Positions 22,290 to 34,231 of a stretch of 64,000 nucleotides of DNA are shown here, one piece after another. The stretch is taken from positions 39,836,129-39,900,128 of the forward strand of contig OY743180.1 in assembly GCA_963555705.1 (NCBI GenBank), written 5' to 3'. The position numbers were made by a program, and so were the translations under genes. The number at the start of each line of letters is the position of its first letter. The first letter of the stretch is position 1. Below the pieces are notes generated by a model that was not told the origin of the DNA, did not search any database, and was given only the letters and a program-made list of their open reading frames with translations. The stretch comes from Ligustrum vulgare (Eukaryota > Streptophyta > Magnoliopsida > Lamiales > Oleaceae).

Positions 22290-23660
22290 ATCAAACCAGA
22301 CAAGCATGAGAAATCCCAACTCAGCTTGGTGGAAAAAATTAGTGTCTCTCTAGGTTCCTCCGAAAATCATGTCTTTCCTTCGGCGTCTTTTTCACAGTGC
22401 ATTCCCATTTGGGAAAATTTACTAAGACATCATGTTGAAGGTGAAGGGAAGTACTCCATTTGTGGTTACTAGGAATCAAATCTTCACGTATTCAAGGAGT
22501 GTTTTTGGGTGAAGGATTTTTGGAGAAGGGTGGGTTGGCGGCCAGTTATCACAAGGATCGAGTGACATTAGTTATTTTCTACTTTAGGTTCTTGCCTCCC
22601 ACGAAGCGAATTACGTTCTTTATTATGGACTGTTTGGCGGCATCAAAATGATATCCACCATTAGAACGCCACCATGTCTATTGAACACATTATTGAGTTA
22701 ACTATTTTTCAATTAATTTTGGAAACTTTCGGAAACTTCTTGGAAACTTTTAGAAAACTTTTACACCAAAAAATTACAAATTTCACCGAAAGTAACTAAC
22801 TTCATTAGGAAAACCTAGTTCTTCATCATATTCTTAAAGGACAGTACATATTCTTTTATTTATTCGATGAAAAGAAACAAATTAACACCAAAAAATGCTG
22901 AAGATTTTGTTCATAGTAACCTACGTCTTTTATCAAGAAGAAGCCCACAATATTATGTCAAGGAATATAGTTGAAGATCAGTTTGACTCTTTTGAATGAC
23001 TCTTTTGAAGATATTGAAACACTTGATATCGCAAATCTTTTTTTAGATAACCAGAGATGGAAGCCATGTTATTCAATGATCATATTGATAGTGATATAGA
23101 CATTGATAGAAGTGATAATGTTATAGATATCGATTGCGATGGGGCTTTGGAGGTCTGGTATCACTGCCCAAAATTGAGTTTGACTATCTTGTGATGCTGC
23201 TTTCCACGATGCAGCTAGGTATGCATTTTGGGATGATGAAGTGACCGTTTTGGCAACATTTTTAGTGAGGGTAGAAGGCTCTGTCACGTCGGAGGAGGAG
23301 GATTTGGCAATTCGCCAAGGGTTGAAATTCATGGCGGAAGGAGGATGGAAGTTGAAAGTTTGGAGATAGATGTTATTCAGGTCATGCAAGCTCTTAATTG
23401 TGATTTTTCATTTCTCCCTTTTGCTTGTCGTTTGAATGATATTGTTGGGTTCTGTCGGATTGTAAGGTGTAACTCTTTTCATTATATTCCTAGAGATAGG
23501 AATTATGTGGCCAACAATCTCGCATCTTATGCTTCTAGTGTAGTAGAGTATATCTTATGGACTAGTTGTATTCCGTTATTTATCTCTTCCTTTGTTCGGG
23601 AAGATATTTCATTTTAATATCATTGAATGGTTTTCTAAAATAAATAAATAAATAAAGATA
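22290..23660 (+). pseudogene. 3' end of a plant LINE (L1 type): RT zinc-binding domain and RNase H, decayed
   Basis: The first part has remnants of the reverse-transcriptase zinc-binding region: WWKKL, VPPKI near 22340, then LHVFKECFWVKDFW in shifted frame near 22490-22530, and LLWTVWRHQND near 22625-22650. The second part resembles the RNase H-like domain of plant L1 elements: DAAFHDAARYAFW (about 23200), EEEDLAIRQGLKFM (about 23310), DVIQVMQALNCDFS (about 23370) and the terminal YIPRDRNYVANNLASYAS (about 23485-23540). The first Cys of the zinc site is changed and stops are frequent. It ends in a TAAA-repeat tail at about 23640-23656, typical of LINEs. About 22700-23050 shows no domain. The 5' part of the LINE is missing. 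Confidence 0.82.
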
Positions 23661-24639
23661 ATGGTGGTTTTGTAGAGGAAGTACGATGATTGGAAGCCGG
23701 GGGGGCATTAAAACTTTTTTATGCTAGTATCTATAATGTTGTAACTACTTAATCACTGCTATTATTTAACAGTTTATATCAGAAAATGATTTCAATTAGA
23801 ACCAGAGATAAATCATATGGTTTCCCTAACTTGAAGCATAGTTCCCACCAACAAAGATTAATACAAAGGATAAGAAGAATTGATTTTCCAAGGGTTGCAT
23901 AATCACTTTTGAAACTCATTTTTAACCACACATTCCCTTAAAATCGTTTTTTTCTTCCATTATCAAACATGCTTTAAATTAAGATTATCACTCTAGGAAC
24001 AAGAAGGAATTTAGTGTTCTTGTAATACACTGTCACTCTTCAAACAAGATACTGATACTTCACAAATAGGAACTTTCTCACTCTTCAATTAAGATATTTA
24101 GATAGATATCATTTATTTAAGCACCTAATTAACCAACACTCACTCCCATAGTAAGAAAAATTCCAGATGAGCTTATGGACGAGTGATAAATTTTGTCCTT
24201 TATGTTTCTCTATAATCTTATCCTATAGTACCCATTTCAACTGAAGCAGCACGAAATAAGGAATTTAAATGAAAATCTTAAAATAAACACGAAATCCGAA
24301 ATTCACCAAAAGTGAGGGACAAACTCAAAATTTTATTAATTGAAATATATGAAAAACAAAGATTTAATCCTTTATTTATGGGGTTTTAAAATATAAAATC
24401 AAGTTTAAATCAGCTAAAATTGAAAGAATTCGAAATAAACTAAATGACAAAAATAGCACTAAAATATTAAAAAGTTGTTTTGTATGCCTAAATAAATTAG
24501 GATGGCTAAAATCACTCATACATCACGGAAAAAGGGCGAGTCTTTGAGTCTTGTTCGTCTCACCTTTTCCTTTCCGAAAGGTATTGTGGGTCCAAATCTA
24601 AGCTTGAACGCCAAACATGTAATTTATGATTTTGCCCTT
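23661..24639. other. non-coding stretch, no feature recognised
   Basis: AT-rich, with no significant frame, LTR or terminal repeat that I can see. It lies between the LINE tail and the end of a decayed gypsy element. Confidence 0.45.
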
Positions 24640-27600
24640 TTCGATCCAATTGTTCATCAATCCATCTAGAAATTTATTCTACATCAGTCCTTTATACCTC
24701 TGAAGAACATGACCTAGATATATAATCTGGATAGAGAGGTTCATCTTCTTCATGGAACTCGTACAAGTAAGCGACATTGAATGTAGTAGAAATATCTATA
24801 GAAGCTAGTAAATCAATAATGTAGGCATTGTTGTTGATCTGCTTAAGTACTTCGAAAGGCCTATACTTTCTCTATTTCAACTTGTTATAAGTACCAACAG
24901 GAAACCTCTCCTTTCTTAGAAAACACAATCACTGAATCTCCTTCCTGAAGTTGTTTATCCTGTCGTTGTGAATTTGCTGATGCCTTATACTTTGCATTAG
25001 TCTTCTCCTACTTCTGTTTTACTTCATCACGGACTACTAACACTTCTTCAACCATATTTTCAGTAGCAATACTCTGGCTATTTACTTGAAGTAGTTTCAC
25101 CAAATCCATAACTTGGTAAGGAACTTCTGTTTACACAATAGCAAAGGGGGACATGCTTGTAGAAGTATGAAATGCGTTGTTGTATGCAAACTCAACCTAA
25201 GGAACTGCAAGATCCCACTATTTGGGCTTATCTCCACAGATACTTTGAACCATGTTTCAAAGGGTATGATTTGTGACTTTGGCATGTCCATTCGTTTGGG
25301 GATGGGCAGTACTGCTTTAATTAAACTTCGTCGCAAAAAAACTCCCACAAGGTGATCAAAAAGTGCCTCAACAACTTTGTATCTCAATCTGATATGATGG
25401 ATTTGGGAACTCCATGCAATCAAACAATCTCCCTGAAAAATAATTTTGCAATATGCAATGTACCTGAGGTCTTTCGAAAAGATATGAAGTAAGCCATCTT
25501 AAAGAACCTGTAAACTACTACAAACACAAAATCTATGCCCCGGTGAGTATGGGGTAATCGCAAAACAATATATAGCGAGATCTTGCCATATACCCTGAGG
25601 GACATGAAATGTCATGTAAAGCCCGGTGTTCTATTCCCTTCTATACCTGACAAATGTAACACTTTCTGACTATAATCCCAACATCTTGTTTCAATTGTGG
25701 CCAATAATACATGGCTTCTAAATTGCTATTGTTTTGTTACACCTTAAGTGTCCTCCTAGACCTCCTCCATGCAAATCTCGAATTTATTTTCAGGAAAAAA
25801 TGAAATTGGAATGCAAAGTACACGAATCCAACAATCTCGGAGAAAGTGTGACTAGCAAATAGGCTCTTTTGACTAAGGGCATCAACAACCGTATTTTAAC
25901 TTTTAGATTTATATTTAATCACAAAAGGAAACTTCTATAGGAAATTTACTCACCGGCTATGGATCTCTTCTCTTTGGAAATGACAGTCCCAACACTCACA
26001 CCACTAGCATTACATTCCACTTCAAAGACCTTATCAAAGTTGTGCAAAGCTAATATTGGAACTATACATAACTTTTCCTTGATGAAGACAAAACTTTTAT
26101 CTTGCTCCTGTCCCCAACATAATCACCCCTTCTACAAACATTTTGTAAGTGGTACCACAATAGTGATAAAATTCCTTAAAAAAATGCATATATAAAGTTG
26201 ATAAACTATGAAAACTACTAACTTCAGAAACAGTTTTTGATGTTGGCTAATCCCAAATTGCCCTGTCTTTTCTTTGTCAACATTTATACAATCTTCTCCA
26301 ACCCCGAAGCCTAAAAAAAATAGCTTATGTGTATAGAAAGTGCACTTGATATTGATATAGAGTTGATTTTCTTTTGAAACATCAAGGACTTTTCTCAATT
26401 GAACCAAGTGCTCTTCTTTGGACTTGATGTAAATGAGTATGTAATCAAAATAAACAAGAACAAAAGACCCAATGAAAGAGCGATGAATCGTCATCACTCT
26501 CATGAAGGTACTAGGAGCATTCGAGAGTCTGAATGACATCACCAAAAGTTTGTAAAGTTTATCTTTACTCTTGAAGGAAATCTTCCATTCATCCCCAGCC
26601 CTAATACGAATTTGGTTGCAGCTACTGGGAAGATCTATTTTCGAAAAGAATTTAGAACCTCCAAGCACATCTAACATGTCCTCCAACCTTGTAATGGGAA
26701 ACCTATACTTCACTGTTGTCTTCTTGATGTCATGACAATCAATAAACATGCACCATGCTCCACCCATCTTTGGTACTAAATGACAACTGCACATGGAATC
26801 ATAGTGAAAAGTGGTAAATTTGGCATATTAGCCCAGGTACCAAATCAATCTAGTGCTGAATATTCCTCGTGGTTGATAATTCTTTTGGTAATTCATTAGA
26901 AATCAAATCTTCAAATTCGGCTAATATTTATTGCACTTCAGAAAGAACATGATTCTTTTCCTTATTTTCTATAAAAGTCCTTTAACCACCACCAGATAAA
27001 AGCAATCAAATTCTTTTAAAGAATCTACAATCTCCTTCTCATCGCTTGTAAGGGTAAGAAAATCCTAAAGTCGTTGTTGGATGAAATTCTTCGCCTTCTT
27101 GAGAGGTGTTATAGAGAATTTGTGACTGCCCAATGTGAAGAGTACTATAATATCACGCCCCTTGAAAGTTGAGTCCACATCAAACTGTCAAGGACGACCC
27201 AATAGGATGTGGCAAGCATCCGTTTCTATGGAATCACACATAATTTCATCTTTCAATGCTTACCAATAGAAACAAGTACCTTGCAAGTCTTAGCAACCCG
27301 AACAGAAGGACCTCTCTTTAGCCAACATGGAGAGTAAGGACTATGATGGTTCTCTGTTGATAATTTTAGAAAATTTACTAACTTCCTCGATAAAAAATTC
27401 TCATAGCTTCCATTGTCCACAATCATCTCACATGCCTTTTTTGTTTATAGAGCAAAGCAAACGAAAGATTCAATGACCCTGCCCATCCTCCTTAGGTGAT
27501 AAAAGGACCTGCTGCAATATTAGAGCGAGTCTTTTCATACCATCCTAAACATCACACTCAACTCCTTAGTACTCATCTTTCGCTCCAGCTTCTTCCTCCT

Positions 27601-27720
27601 CGTCCATTATCTCATCCTCCACCAAATTAGCCTATTTTCTTTCCGAACAGGCATTAGAACGATGCCCCGACTTCTGGCATCAATAACAACTATCCATGTG
27701 GGACTAGCATATGGATCTAG
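24640..27720 (-). pseudogene. Ty3/gypsy chromovirus-type gag-pol remnant, heavily decayed
   Basis: On the minus strand from right to left: a CCHC-like zinc knuckle with one Cys lost to a stop (Y.CQKSGHRSNAC, about 27690-27650), an aspartic-protease-like stretch with LLGRPWQFDVDSTF (about 27220-27170), and RT with [36 protein letters not shown] (26700-26500). The RT catalytic motif reads YFDYILIY instead of YFDDILIY (about 26445). Integrase fragments are recognisable in shifted frames near 25340-25150. The C-terminal part KERFPVGTYNKLK and STTFNVAYLYEF (about 24910-24760) is typical of the chromovirus tail before the chromodomain. I do not see its LTRs, although the TA tract at 27783 borders it on the right. 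Dozens of stops indicate great age. Confidence 0.85.
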
Positions 27721-27775
27721 ATTTTGGGATGTGCCTCGATTCCATTTGTGAGGTCATTTACATTCTTATACTTTG

Positions 27776-27782
<7 letters not shown>

Positions 27783-27823
<41 letters not shown>
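27783..27823. repeat. (TA)n microsatellite
   Basis: About 40 bases of alternating TA between the gypsy remnant and the CACTA exons. Confidence 0.9.
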
Positions 27824-27824
<1 letters not shown>

Positions 27825-28554
27825 TCTATTCGTTGAAAATATTCATTTTTGATTTTGGTAACACTAATTAATACGCGACATATATTTTTCTATGTTGTTA
27901 TACATGTAGGTACGTTGAATAGTAACCTTCAAAGTCATGACTAGTTTTTCAAGTTCATCTGATCATGATAGTCCATTAGTCAAAAGAAAAAGACTAAAAG
28001 GGCCAACAACTTGCAAAAAGATCATGTAGGAAATGAAAGTCATTGAATTTGATGAACACAATAGACCGATCGGACTATATAATAAGAACTTCAAGTCTTA
28101 TCTGTGGTCTTTGGTCCGTATTCAAGTTGATATAAATATCAATGACTGACACCAAGTTGATCAAGGCCTTAAGAATATGATTTGGGAAGATATAAAGGTA
28201 TTACATATATGTCTGTGTGTGTGTGTATGTGTGTAGTTAATTAGTAATTAATCCTTTCGAAATAACATTGCATATTATTATTGTATTTTAGAGGGAGTTC
28301 AACATACCTGATGACAACATGAAAAAAAAACTATTTTGAAAGTTGTGGGTTCACGTTGGAAAGACTTCAAAACAAGGTTGGTCCGTGATTTCATCAACAA
28401 GGAGCACCCGATATACACATCACCTACTCAGCTGTACGATTTCTTGACGGAGGAACAATGGAAAAAATTCAAAAAGGAATGTGAGACTCATATTTTCAAG
28501 GTCTTTATGATGTCACAATTCTTATTCATTTTTAATACTGAGTTGAAAGACTAA

Positions 28555-28582
28555 AATTTTTTTTTTTTTTTTTTTTTTTTTG
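28555..28582. repeat. poly-T tract in the CACTA exon 2 region
   Basis: A run of about 25 T residues between the recognisable coding parts, probably a later expansion. Confidence 0.8.
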
Positions 28583-28948
28583 TCAAGAAAAAAAGTCAGA
28601 AGACTAGTGTAGAGTCCCAAAATATTTTCAAATTGGAAAGTTAGGGACTAAAGTGGTAAATATAGTAATTTCAAATTTGTCTTGTCGATTATTTAGGTTT
28701 TTATATTAAATTGATAGTATGTCAATATTGGGCTCGTTGGATAGCTCGTAATTAATCATGCATATTTGGATCGAGAAAAATTTGATTCAGATTAACGAAG
28801 CCTAATTTATTGAAGTTTAGTTGGTGGTATTTAGTTTAGTTTTATATAAAATATAGTTTTAGTGTAGTGTGCACGTGTGATGTGTTTAGGTAGGTTTGAT
28901 TTTAGTTAATTTTTTTAAAAAATAGGATATTGTATATATATATACACT

Positions 28949-29085
28949 AGAAATTTTATAGTGCACGTGGACGTGCACAATATCGTGCACGTCCAGTGCA
29001 AAAAAAATCACCCCTATGGGATGGGGGGGCAGTGCACTGGACGTTCACCATATGGTGCTCGTCCAACATGCACTAGATCATTTCT
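28949..29085. mobile_element. foldback MITE, about 137 bases
   Basis: Left AGAAATTTTATAGTGCACGT and the inverted right end AGAAATGATCTAGTGCATGT start inverted repeats of about 50 bases each (GTGCAC..CGTCCAGTGCA in both arms), separated by a short A- and G-rich loop. The flanks are TA-rich, so I cannot call a duplication. Confidence 0.75.
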
Positions 29086-29284
29086 CATATATACATCATA
29101 GCCAATTAAATTGTATTGCCGTCAGATTGAGTTGACAGAAATCAATCAAATCTCCTAATTTCATGGAGTCCTAGTCGGCTATTTAGTTCTTTTAAAAACT
29201 AAGTTAACAGTTGGACTTTTATAATTTTATTCTTCCTTCTTTTACTTCACGACTTTGGAAACTATTCATCAAATTCTACTGCAC

Positions 29285-29895
29285 CAGTGGCGGAATGAGA
29301 GGGGGGTCATGGGTGGTCACGTGACCCCCCAATTTTTAAGGTTCTTTTTTTTTTTTTGAATGAATGAAGGTAATGTTAAGACTTTGAATAATTGAAATTT
29401 ATGCGTATTGAATATATTGTTTTAGATGAAATATATGTAATAGATTGTAGCATGTACTCAATAAATATAACCTCCTTTTGGTACCAATTAAAATCTAAAT
29501 TTTAATCTTGGTCAAAGTCACAATCAATCTCAACCATAAATTTCATGGAACCCATACTTTTCAACCACACATCTCATCAACTTTTATCAAAATCTATTAA
29601 AAATCTAATTTTAATCTACACTAAACAAGAACATAATTGATTGGAATTTAAATATGTTAATTGATTGTTTACTGAAATATAATATGTCAATTTTTTTTGA
29701 ATTATAACGTAGATCTTACTGAAAAAAATTTAGTATATTTGTGAGATTGCATATTATTTAGTACATTGTCTTTTGTAAATTTGAATTTTATCGTTATTTC
29801 TGATCTTTTTCTAAAAAAAAAAAAATTCGGGGCAGCCCCCATGGAGTCTATCGCAAACTATGCCCCCTACTACAAAATTTCTGCGTCCACTACTG
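29285..29895. mobile_element. non-autonomous hAT element
   Basis: The left end is CAGTGGCGGAATGAG and the inverted right end CAGTAGTGGACGCAG, both of the plant hAT type. The 8-base duplications are TACTGCAC (29277-29284) and TACCGCAC (29896-29903), one mismatch. Near the ends TCATGGGTGGTCACGTGACC and GGGGCAGCCCCCATGG give extra short palindromes. No transposase frame. Confidence 0.88.
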
Positions 29896-30039
29896 TACCG
29901 CACTTAAAGATTTTTGAAAAGAATTGCTCATCACAGTCATCACCACATCACGTTTAAAGGTAGGATAACGAGGTGCAGTTGATTTTATCCCATTTAAATT
30001 ATTTTTTCATGTTGTTGATTTATCATACTTATGAAAGTT

Positions 30040-30118
30040 AATGATATGATATGATATAATATTTTATGGTCATCCGGTACCAATGATATGATATAATATT
30101 TTATGGTCATCCGGTACC
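30040..30118. repeat. two-copy tandem repeat (42 and 37 bases)
   Basis: Unit from AATGATATGATATAATATTT to GGTCATCCGGTACC occurs twice in direct contact, and a third partial start follows at 30119. Confidence 0.9.
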
Positions 30119-30980
30119 AATGATATGATATGATTGAGCTTTTACTGGTTTTCTTAAAGATATGATGACGGTATGATATTTTTGGCACATGTGTTTAATA
30201 TTTTTATTCAGGATTGCACCATGATTTTCATGTCCTACTAAGTATTCTATATACTAACCCCTATTATTTTACAGATTAGAACGTGTCGTTTGATTTGCGG
30301 TTGATGTGGTGCTGTCGAGAGGCCAAGATCTACGGATTTCAATAAATAAATTCCGATGTAACATGATCGAACAAATTTTTTTCAGCATTATTTACATTTA
30401 TTTATATCATGAATCTTATTAATTAAGATTCGGAAACGTATTTTATCTAGATATGTTTGTTTAAATTTATCTCCAATTGCACGTTCACAACAGTAAGATG
30501 AATTAATATTATGAGCTTTCTTTTGACTTTTATTGTGCAAATCAACTACAATCATTTATGATATTTTAATTACGTGATATACATGGACTCTCAGTTAATC
30601 ATGTTCAACTTTGTATTGGTTGCATGCTCTCTGTTATTTTTTCAAGTTTTGGCATGAATTAGAATTTTAAGTTGACAAACTTTCTTATCCTCCTAGTAAT
30701 AAGTGGGTAACCTGCATAATACAATTCCCGTGAATTGTATATTTGAGTGAATCGACTCTTGTTTTTAATTGTGTCATAAAATTGATCTTTAAAATTATTA
30801 AAACACCTCAGAAGATTTGTGCTTTCATCAATTTGAATTTATGTTAACTGGTTGGATCTATGTTAACTGAGTTCTGATATGAAATTGGTCATTATTTATA
30901 CTAAAATATTTAAAAAGATGACAATTTCAATTATTTGATCTTCTCGAATTTTAGTCGAACGAGATTTTAATAGTTGAATT

Positions 30981-31086
30981 AAAATTGTTGAGAAAAGTAT
31001 ATTCATTTTTTTTATTATTTATAAATGAAGCTTGATAAAATTGTTGAGAAAAGTATATTCATTTTTTTAATATAAATGAAGCTTGG
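30981..31086. repeat. two-copy tandem repeat just before the primer site block
   Basis: AAAATTGTTGAGAAAAGTAT through AAATGAAGCTTG occurs at 30981-31036 and 31037-31086. The second copy is six bases shorter. Confidence 0.88.
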
Positions 31087-31125
31087 AACAATTCGAATTT
31101 TATTAGAATTCGGGTCGTTACAGTT

Positions 31126-31137
31126 TGGTATCAGAGC
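31126..31137 (+). promoter_or_regulatory. primer binding site, initiator tRNA-Met type
   Basis: TGGTATCAGAGC, three bases after the CGTTACA end of the left block. Confidence 0.93.
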
Positions 31138-31311
31138 CGGCCGCCAGTCGAAAATCTGGAACTAAGTGCTATGCGGGACAAAGTGCAATGCCATAGGACG
31201 GGAGCGACCTCTTGAACCCATAAGAGCCACCTCTAGAATCCCAACGCCTGGCAACAAATCCTCAGATAGATTAAGCGGGATGAGGACGTTGCAAGCCTAA
31301 CGGGGGGTGAT

Positions 31312-31588
31312 TGTAACACATAGGCTAGGAACACTCAAAAGAAATGATAAGTACTACTCATACCGACAAGGTGCATCTTCTTTTTCGAAAGTCCATTGTT
31401 AGAAACTCCACAGTTAAGCGTGCTTGACTTGGAGCAATTTTATGACGGGTGATCTCCTGGGAAGTTTTCTCGAGGAGCGTGCGAGTGAGGACAAAACATG
31501 CTGAAAAGATTCATGTTGGTACAGTGGGGAAAGTACGTCGTCATTTAACGACCAGGACAGCCCGTTAAGTGGGATCCGGGTCATTACA
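31312..31588 (+). repeat. 3' LTR of the chimeric element, Cassandra-like
   Basis: 277 bases with TGTAAC..ATTACA termini, preceded by CGGGGGGTGAT and followed by the target duplication. Size, primer site, tiny interior and an internal 5S sequence match the known plant TRIM family Cassandra. The family name is inferred from memory of that architecture. Confidence 0.72.
31352..31475 (+). other. 5S rRNA-derived segment within the LTR
   Basis: It follows plant 5S rRNA order: CATACC near the start, AGAAACTCC, then CAGTTAAGCGTGCTTG (internal promoter A-box region, almost unchanged), GACGGGTGATCTCCTGGGAA (C-box region with few changes) and a CTCG near the end. The first 40 bases and the part between the boxes are diverged, so this is not a functional 5S gene. 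Pol III promoter activity is possible but unproven. Confidence 0.85.
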
Positions 31589-34231
31589 ACTAGGGAAAGG
31601 CAACTGCAGAACGAGCATCCACACTTTTTAGGCCAAACTGGTTATGTTGGGATGGGGCCAGAGTGGCTTCAAACAGACCCACTATCTTCTGCGTCTTCTT
31701 GTGGGTCAATTAGCTAGTCCATGTTAAGCCAAGACCGCAGTTTAGATTGGGTTGGAGCAAGATCCAAGAAGAAAGACGATGGAACCTATTACATCCCCAA
31801 CGAGAAACGAGGGAGGTGTATGAAAAAATTGTAAGTATAGCCTCCCATTTTTTCATATAATGAATTAAAATTTACTGAAGTGTACTTATATTAAATTCTC
31901 ACTTTTTTTCTTTTGAAATAGATTGAAAAAGGGGAGGAAGCCACTCAAGGGACATTTGTCCTAAATAGACACCATGATTTCTTATCTGAAACCCTTGAGA
32001 ATTAGGAGCATCTTGGACGGGTGAGGGGGTATGGTGTCTATGTCACGATCAGAGATGTATATGGCAAGCCCGACAGTTCCAGTAGACGATCGAGTGGGGT
32101 CGTGTCGGTAGATGCTGTTAAAGATATGATCACGAGGGAGACCGATTAAGTCAAGTCAGAGTGACAAAATAAGTTTGACAGTATGCAGCAAAAATATGAT
32201 TCTATCCTTCGGAACATTGGCTTAAATGTTGATGCAGATGTGGACATAACTTCGACTCCCCTACCACCAACTCGCAGCAGTTGCCACTCTGTTGATCCAA
32301 ATCCATATGATGGGCTTCAGGTATCGAATGTGAATTAAATTATATGAATGCGTAGAATATTATTTTAAATTGATTTCAACTGTACGGTCTAAGGATGATT
32401 TTCAATCATGTTGAACAATAGAAATCGATACCCTTCCGTCTAGCCATAAGTGGTGATAACGAGCTTCATATAGTAGCGAGAGGGACAGTGTTCCCATCTG
32501 GACCTGAAACTATGGTACACCATCAACCATTCTTGACCGATCATGTTAAAGTGACGGTTGATGATGTTGTACGTGGTGCAGAAGCATATCCTCTACCAAT
32601 GGCATCGCAATATCACATCACTGTGGGGGAAGATATTGGAAGCTTCAATCAATGGCCTCAACATCTAGTTATGTTATGTTAGGAGAGGTAATAATTTTTA
32701 GTTATATAAAAGTTTCCTTCAAAAAGGTTTCCTCAACATCACTGTGAGACGAGTTATGATGATAACAATTTTCTAAATATAGGAAGAGTCACCGAAAAAG
32801 GCAAAAAAAGGCCAAAAGTTCTGAAATGTCATCTACCCGACGATCTCCGCTTATTGACGATGCAAAAATACAATGTCTGGGTTATGATTACAATATGTTG
32901 TACAATGCGATCATTCGGACACCTGTTGGTATTGACTTTTTCACTGTGCCTTTGGACATTAATGTATTTTATCATACAGACGACATAGATATTTACGTTA
33001 CAATCAACAACATCGCCGACTTGCTTAAAATGGAGTGGTTGAATATATCTATCATGCAAATATAAATGATGTAAGACTACTTAACACAAATTTATAAATT
33101 CTATTTAAATTTTCATCATTCATTTATTTATTGGTTTAATTATTTTTAGGTACCTACATGAGTTGTGTGAGGAAATCGGCGTCAATTCGGTTAGATTTAT
33201 GTGTCCCTTACAAATTACGTCAACTAAGGTGAAAAATAATTTTGACAGTGTTATTATGTATATGGCTGAAACCATGCAGATCTTGCAATCCAAGCAATAC
33301 AATCTCGCACCGTACTTCCAAGAGTAAGACTATTGATATTCATTCTTTCTTACTCAGTTCGAATCATTTGGAATTTAAAGTTGTATTTATATGTTCATAA
33401 TACGTAGGAATCATTGGATATTACTTGTGACTTTTCTCAATCCAACACTGTGTACTTCTTGGATTCAGCGAGGTCAAATAAGCGTAAAATACAAATCAGA
33501 TCAACATTGAATACGTAAGTATTTATATATTTCCTTGATCATTTTTTTTGTTTAGTATGTGGTGGATAAGTTTTGATAGTTTTCATAGAATAATTGTTAT
33601 CGACTTTGAGGTGAAATTGATGTGTTTGTGTTGTGATTATTGACAAGTTAAATTATTTTTAATTCTAGGGTCTCTCTACAGGTTGGTTATATTCAATTTA
33701 TAGGAGATATTCTGCTAAAATTTCTGTATAAATGTTATAATCATTCATATTTATTGAAATTTTAGGCTCTTAAAATATTTTGGAAATATGGTGGCAAGCG
33801 GAGGTTCTGAATGTGGCTATTATGTTATGAGAAATATATACGAGATAGTCACACAATATTTTCAATTGACTTCTTTAGATAAGATATTATAAATATTGAA
33901 TACTATGAATTTTTTATAAAATATTTATTAGTTATTAAGAAATAACTAATAATTTATCTTAATTGTTTGTAGACATTTTATTAAAATTCTTACTCAATGG
34001 AGGATATGGACAAGATTAGAAATTTATGAGTTAAATACTTCTATGAATCTTGTATGTAAATTTTCATTTTTTATGTTAATATATCTATGTGAGCATTTTT
34101 AATAACTATTAATAATATTAATGTAAATTGACTTATATAATTTTATTATGCACTTATGTTGACTATTTGTTGGTTGTTGATTCCTACATCTGACGATGAG
34201 ATCGAATATAAAATAATAAACATAATTTTTG

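Larger units (their letters stand above)
28608..31122 (+). repeat. left, LTR-like block of the chimeric element
   Basis: Begins TGTAGAGTCCC and ends CGGGTCGTTACA just before the primer site, so it sits where a 5' LTR belongs. After removing the MITE and hAT inserts it would be about 1.77 kb. It contains phrases typical of long gypsy LTRs (TTAGGGACTAAAGTGG near 28645). No protein frame is seen. Confidence 0.6.
28608..31588 (+). mobile_element. chimeric LTR element with 5S-bearing (Cassandra-like) right half
   Basis: Starts TGTAGAGTCCC and ends GGGTCATTACA, and is flanked by ACTAG on both sides (28603-28607 and 31589-31593). Removing it with one ACTAG restores the CACTA reading frame across the site. 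A CGGGTCGTTACA end at 31122 is followed by the Met-tRNA primer site TGGTATCAGAGC (31126-31137). Next come a 174-base GC-rich interior, a purine-rich ACGGGGGGTGAT, and a 277-base terminal block (31312-31588) that contains a 5S rRNA-derived segment. The left terminal block (28608-31122) does not match the right one except at the last dozen bases. It also harbours a MITE and a hAT element. Confidence 0.8.
27937..34080 (+). pseudogene. CACTA-element protein: Tnp1/En/Spm-type region, DUF8039-like segment, Ulp1/C48-like protease
   Basis: The multi-exon gene belongs to a CACTA transposon. Exon 1 is 27937-28197 (SDHDSPLVKRKRLKGPT, IEFDEHNRPIGLYNKNFKS..). Exon 2 starts at 28292 (EFNIPDD, VGSRWKDFKTRLVRDFI, TEEQWKKF) and continues after the insertion 28608-31588 with RERQLQNEHPHFLGQTGY to 31830. 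This is the plant Ptta/En/Spm (PF03004-like) type. Exon 3, 31922-32320, has FVLNRHHDFLSETLEN and EHLGRVRGYGVYVT. Exon 4, about 32422-32687, has GTVFPSGPETMVHHQ and YHITVGEDIGSFNQWPQHLV (DUF8039-like). From 32781 to about 34060 an Ulp1/C48 peptidase follows: HWILLVTF (His near 33415), VYFLDSARSNK, and SECGYYVMRNIYEIV (Cys near 33810). Internal stops (about 28029, 28148, 31710, 32005, 32148) and a frameshift near 33435 disable it. Confidence 0.82.

Noticed and set aside
31352..31475. Functional 5S rRNA gene
   Set aside because: Only the promoter-box regions are kept. The 5' part and the region between the boxes are diverged, and it sits inside an LTR.
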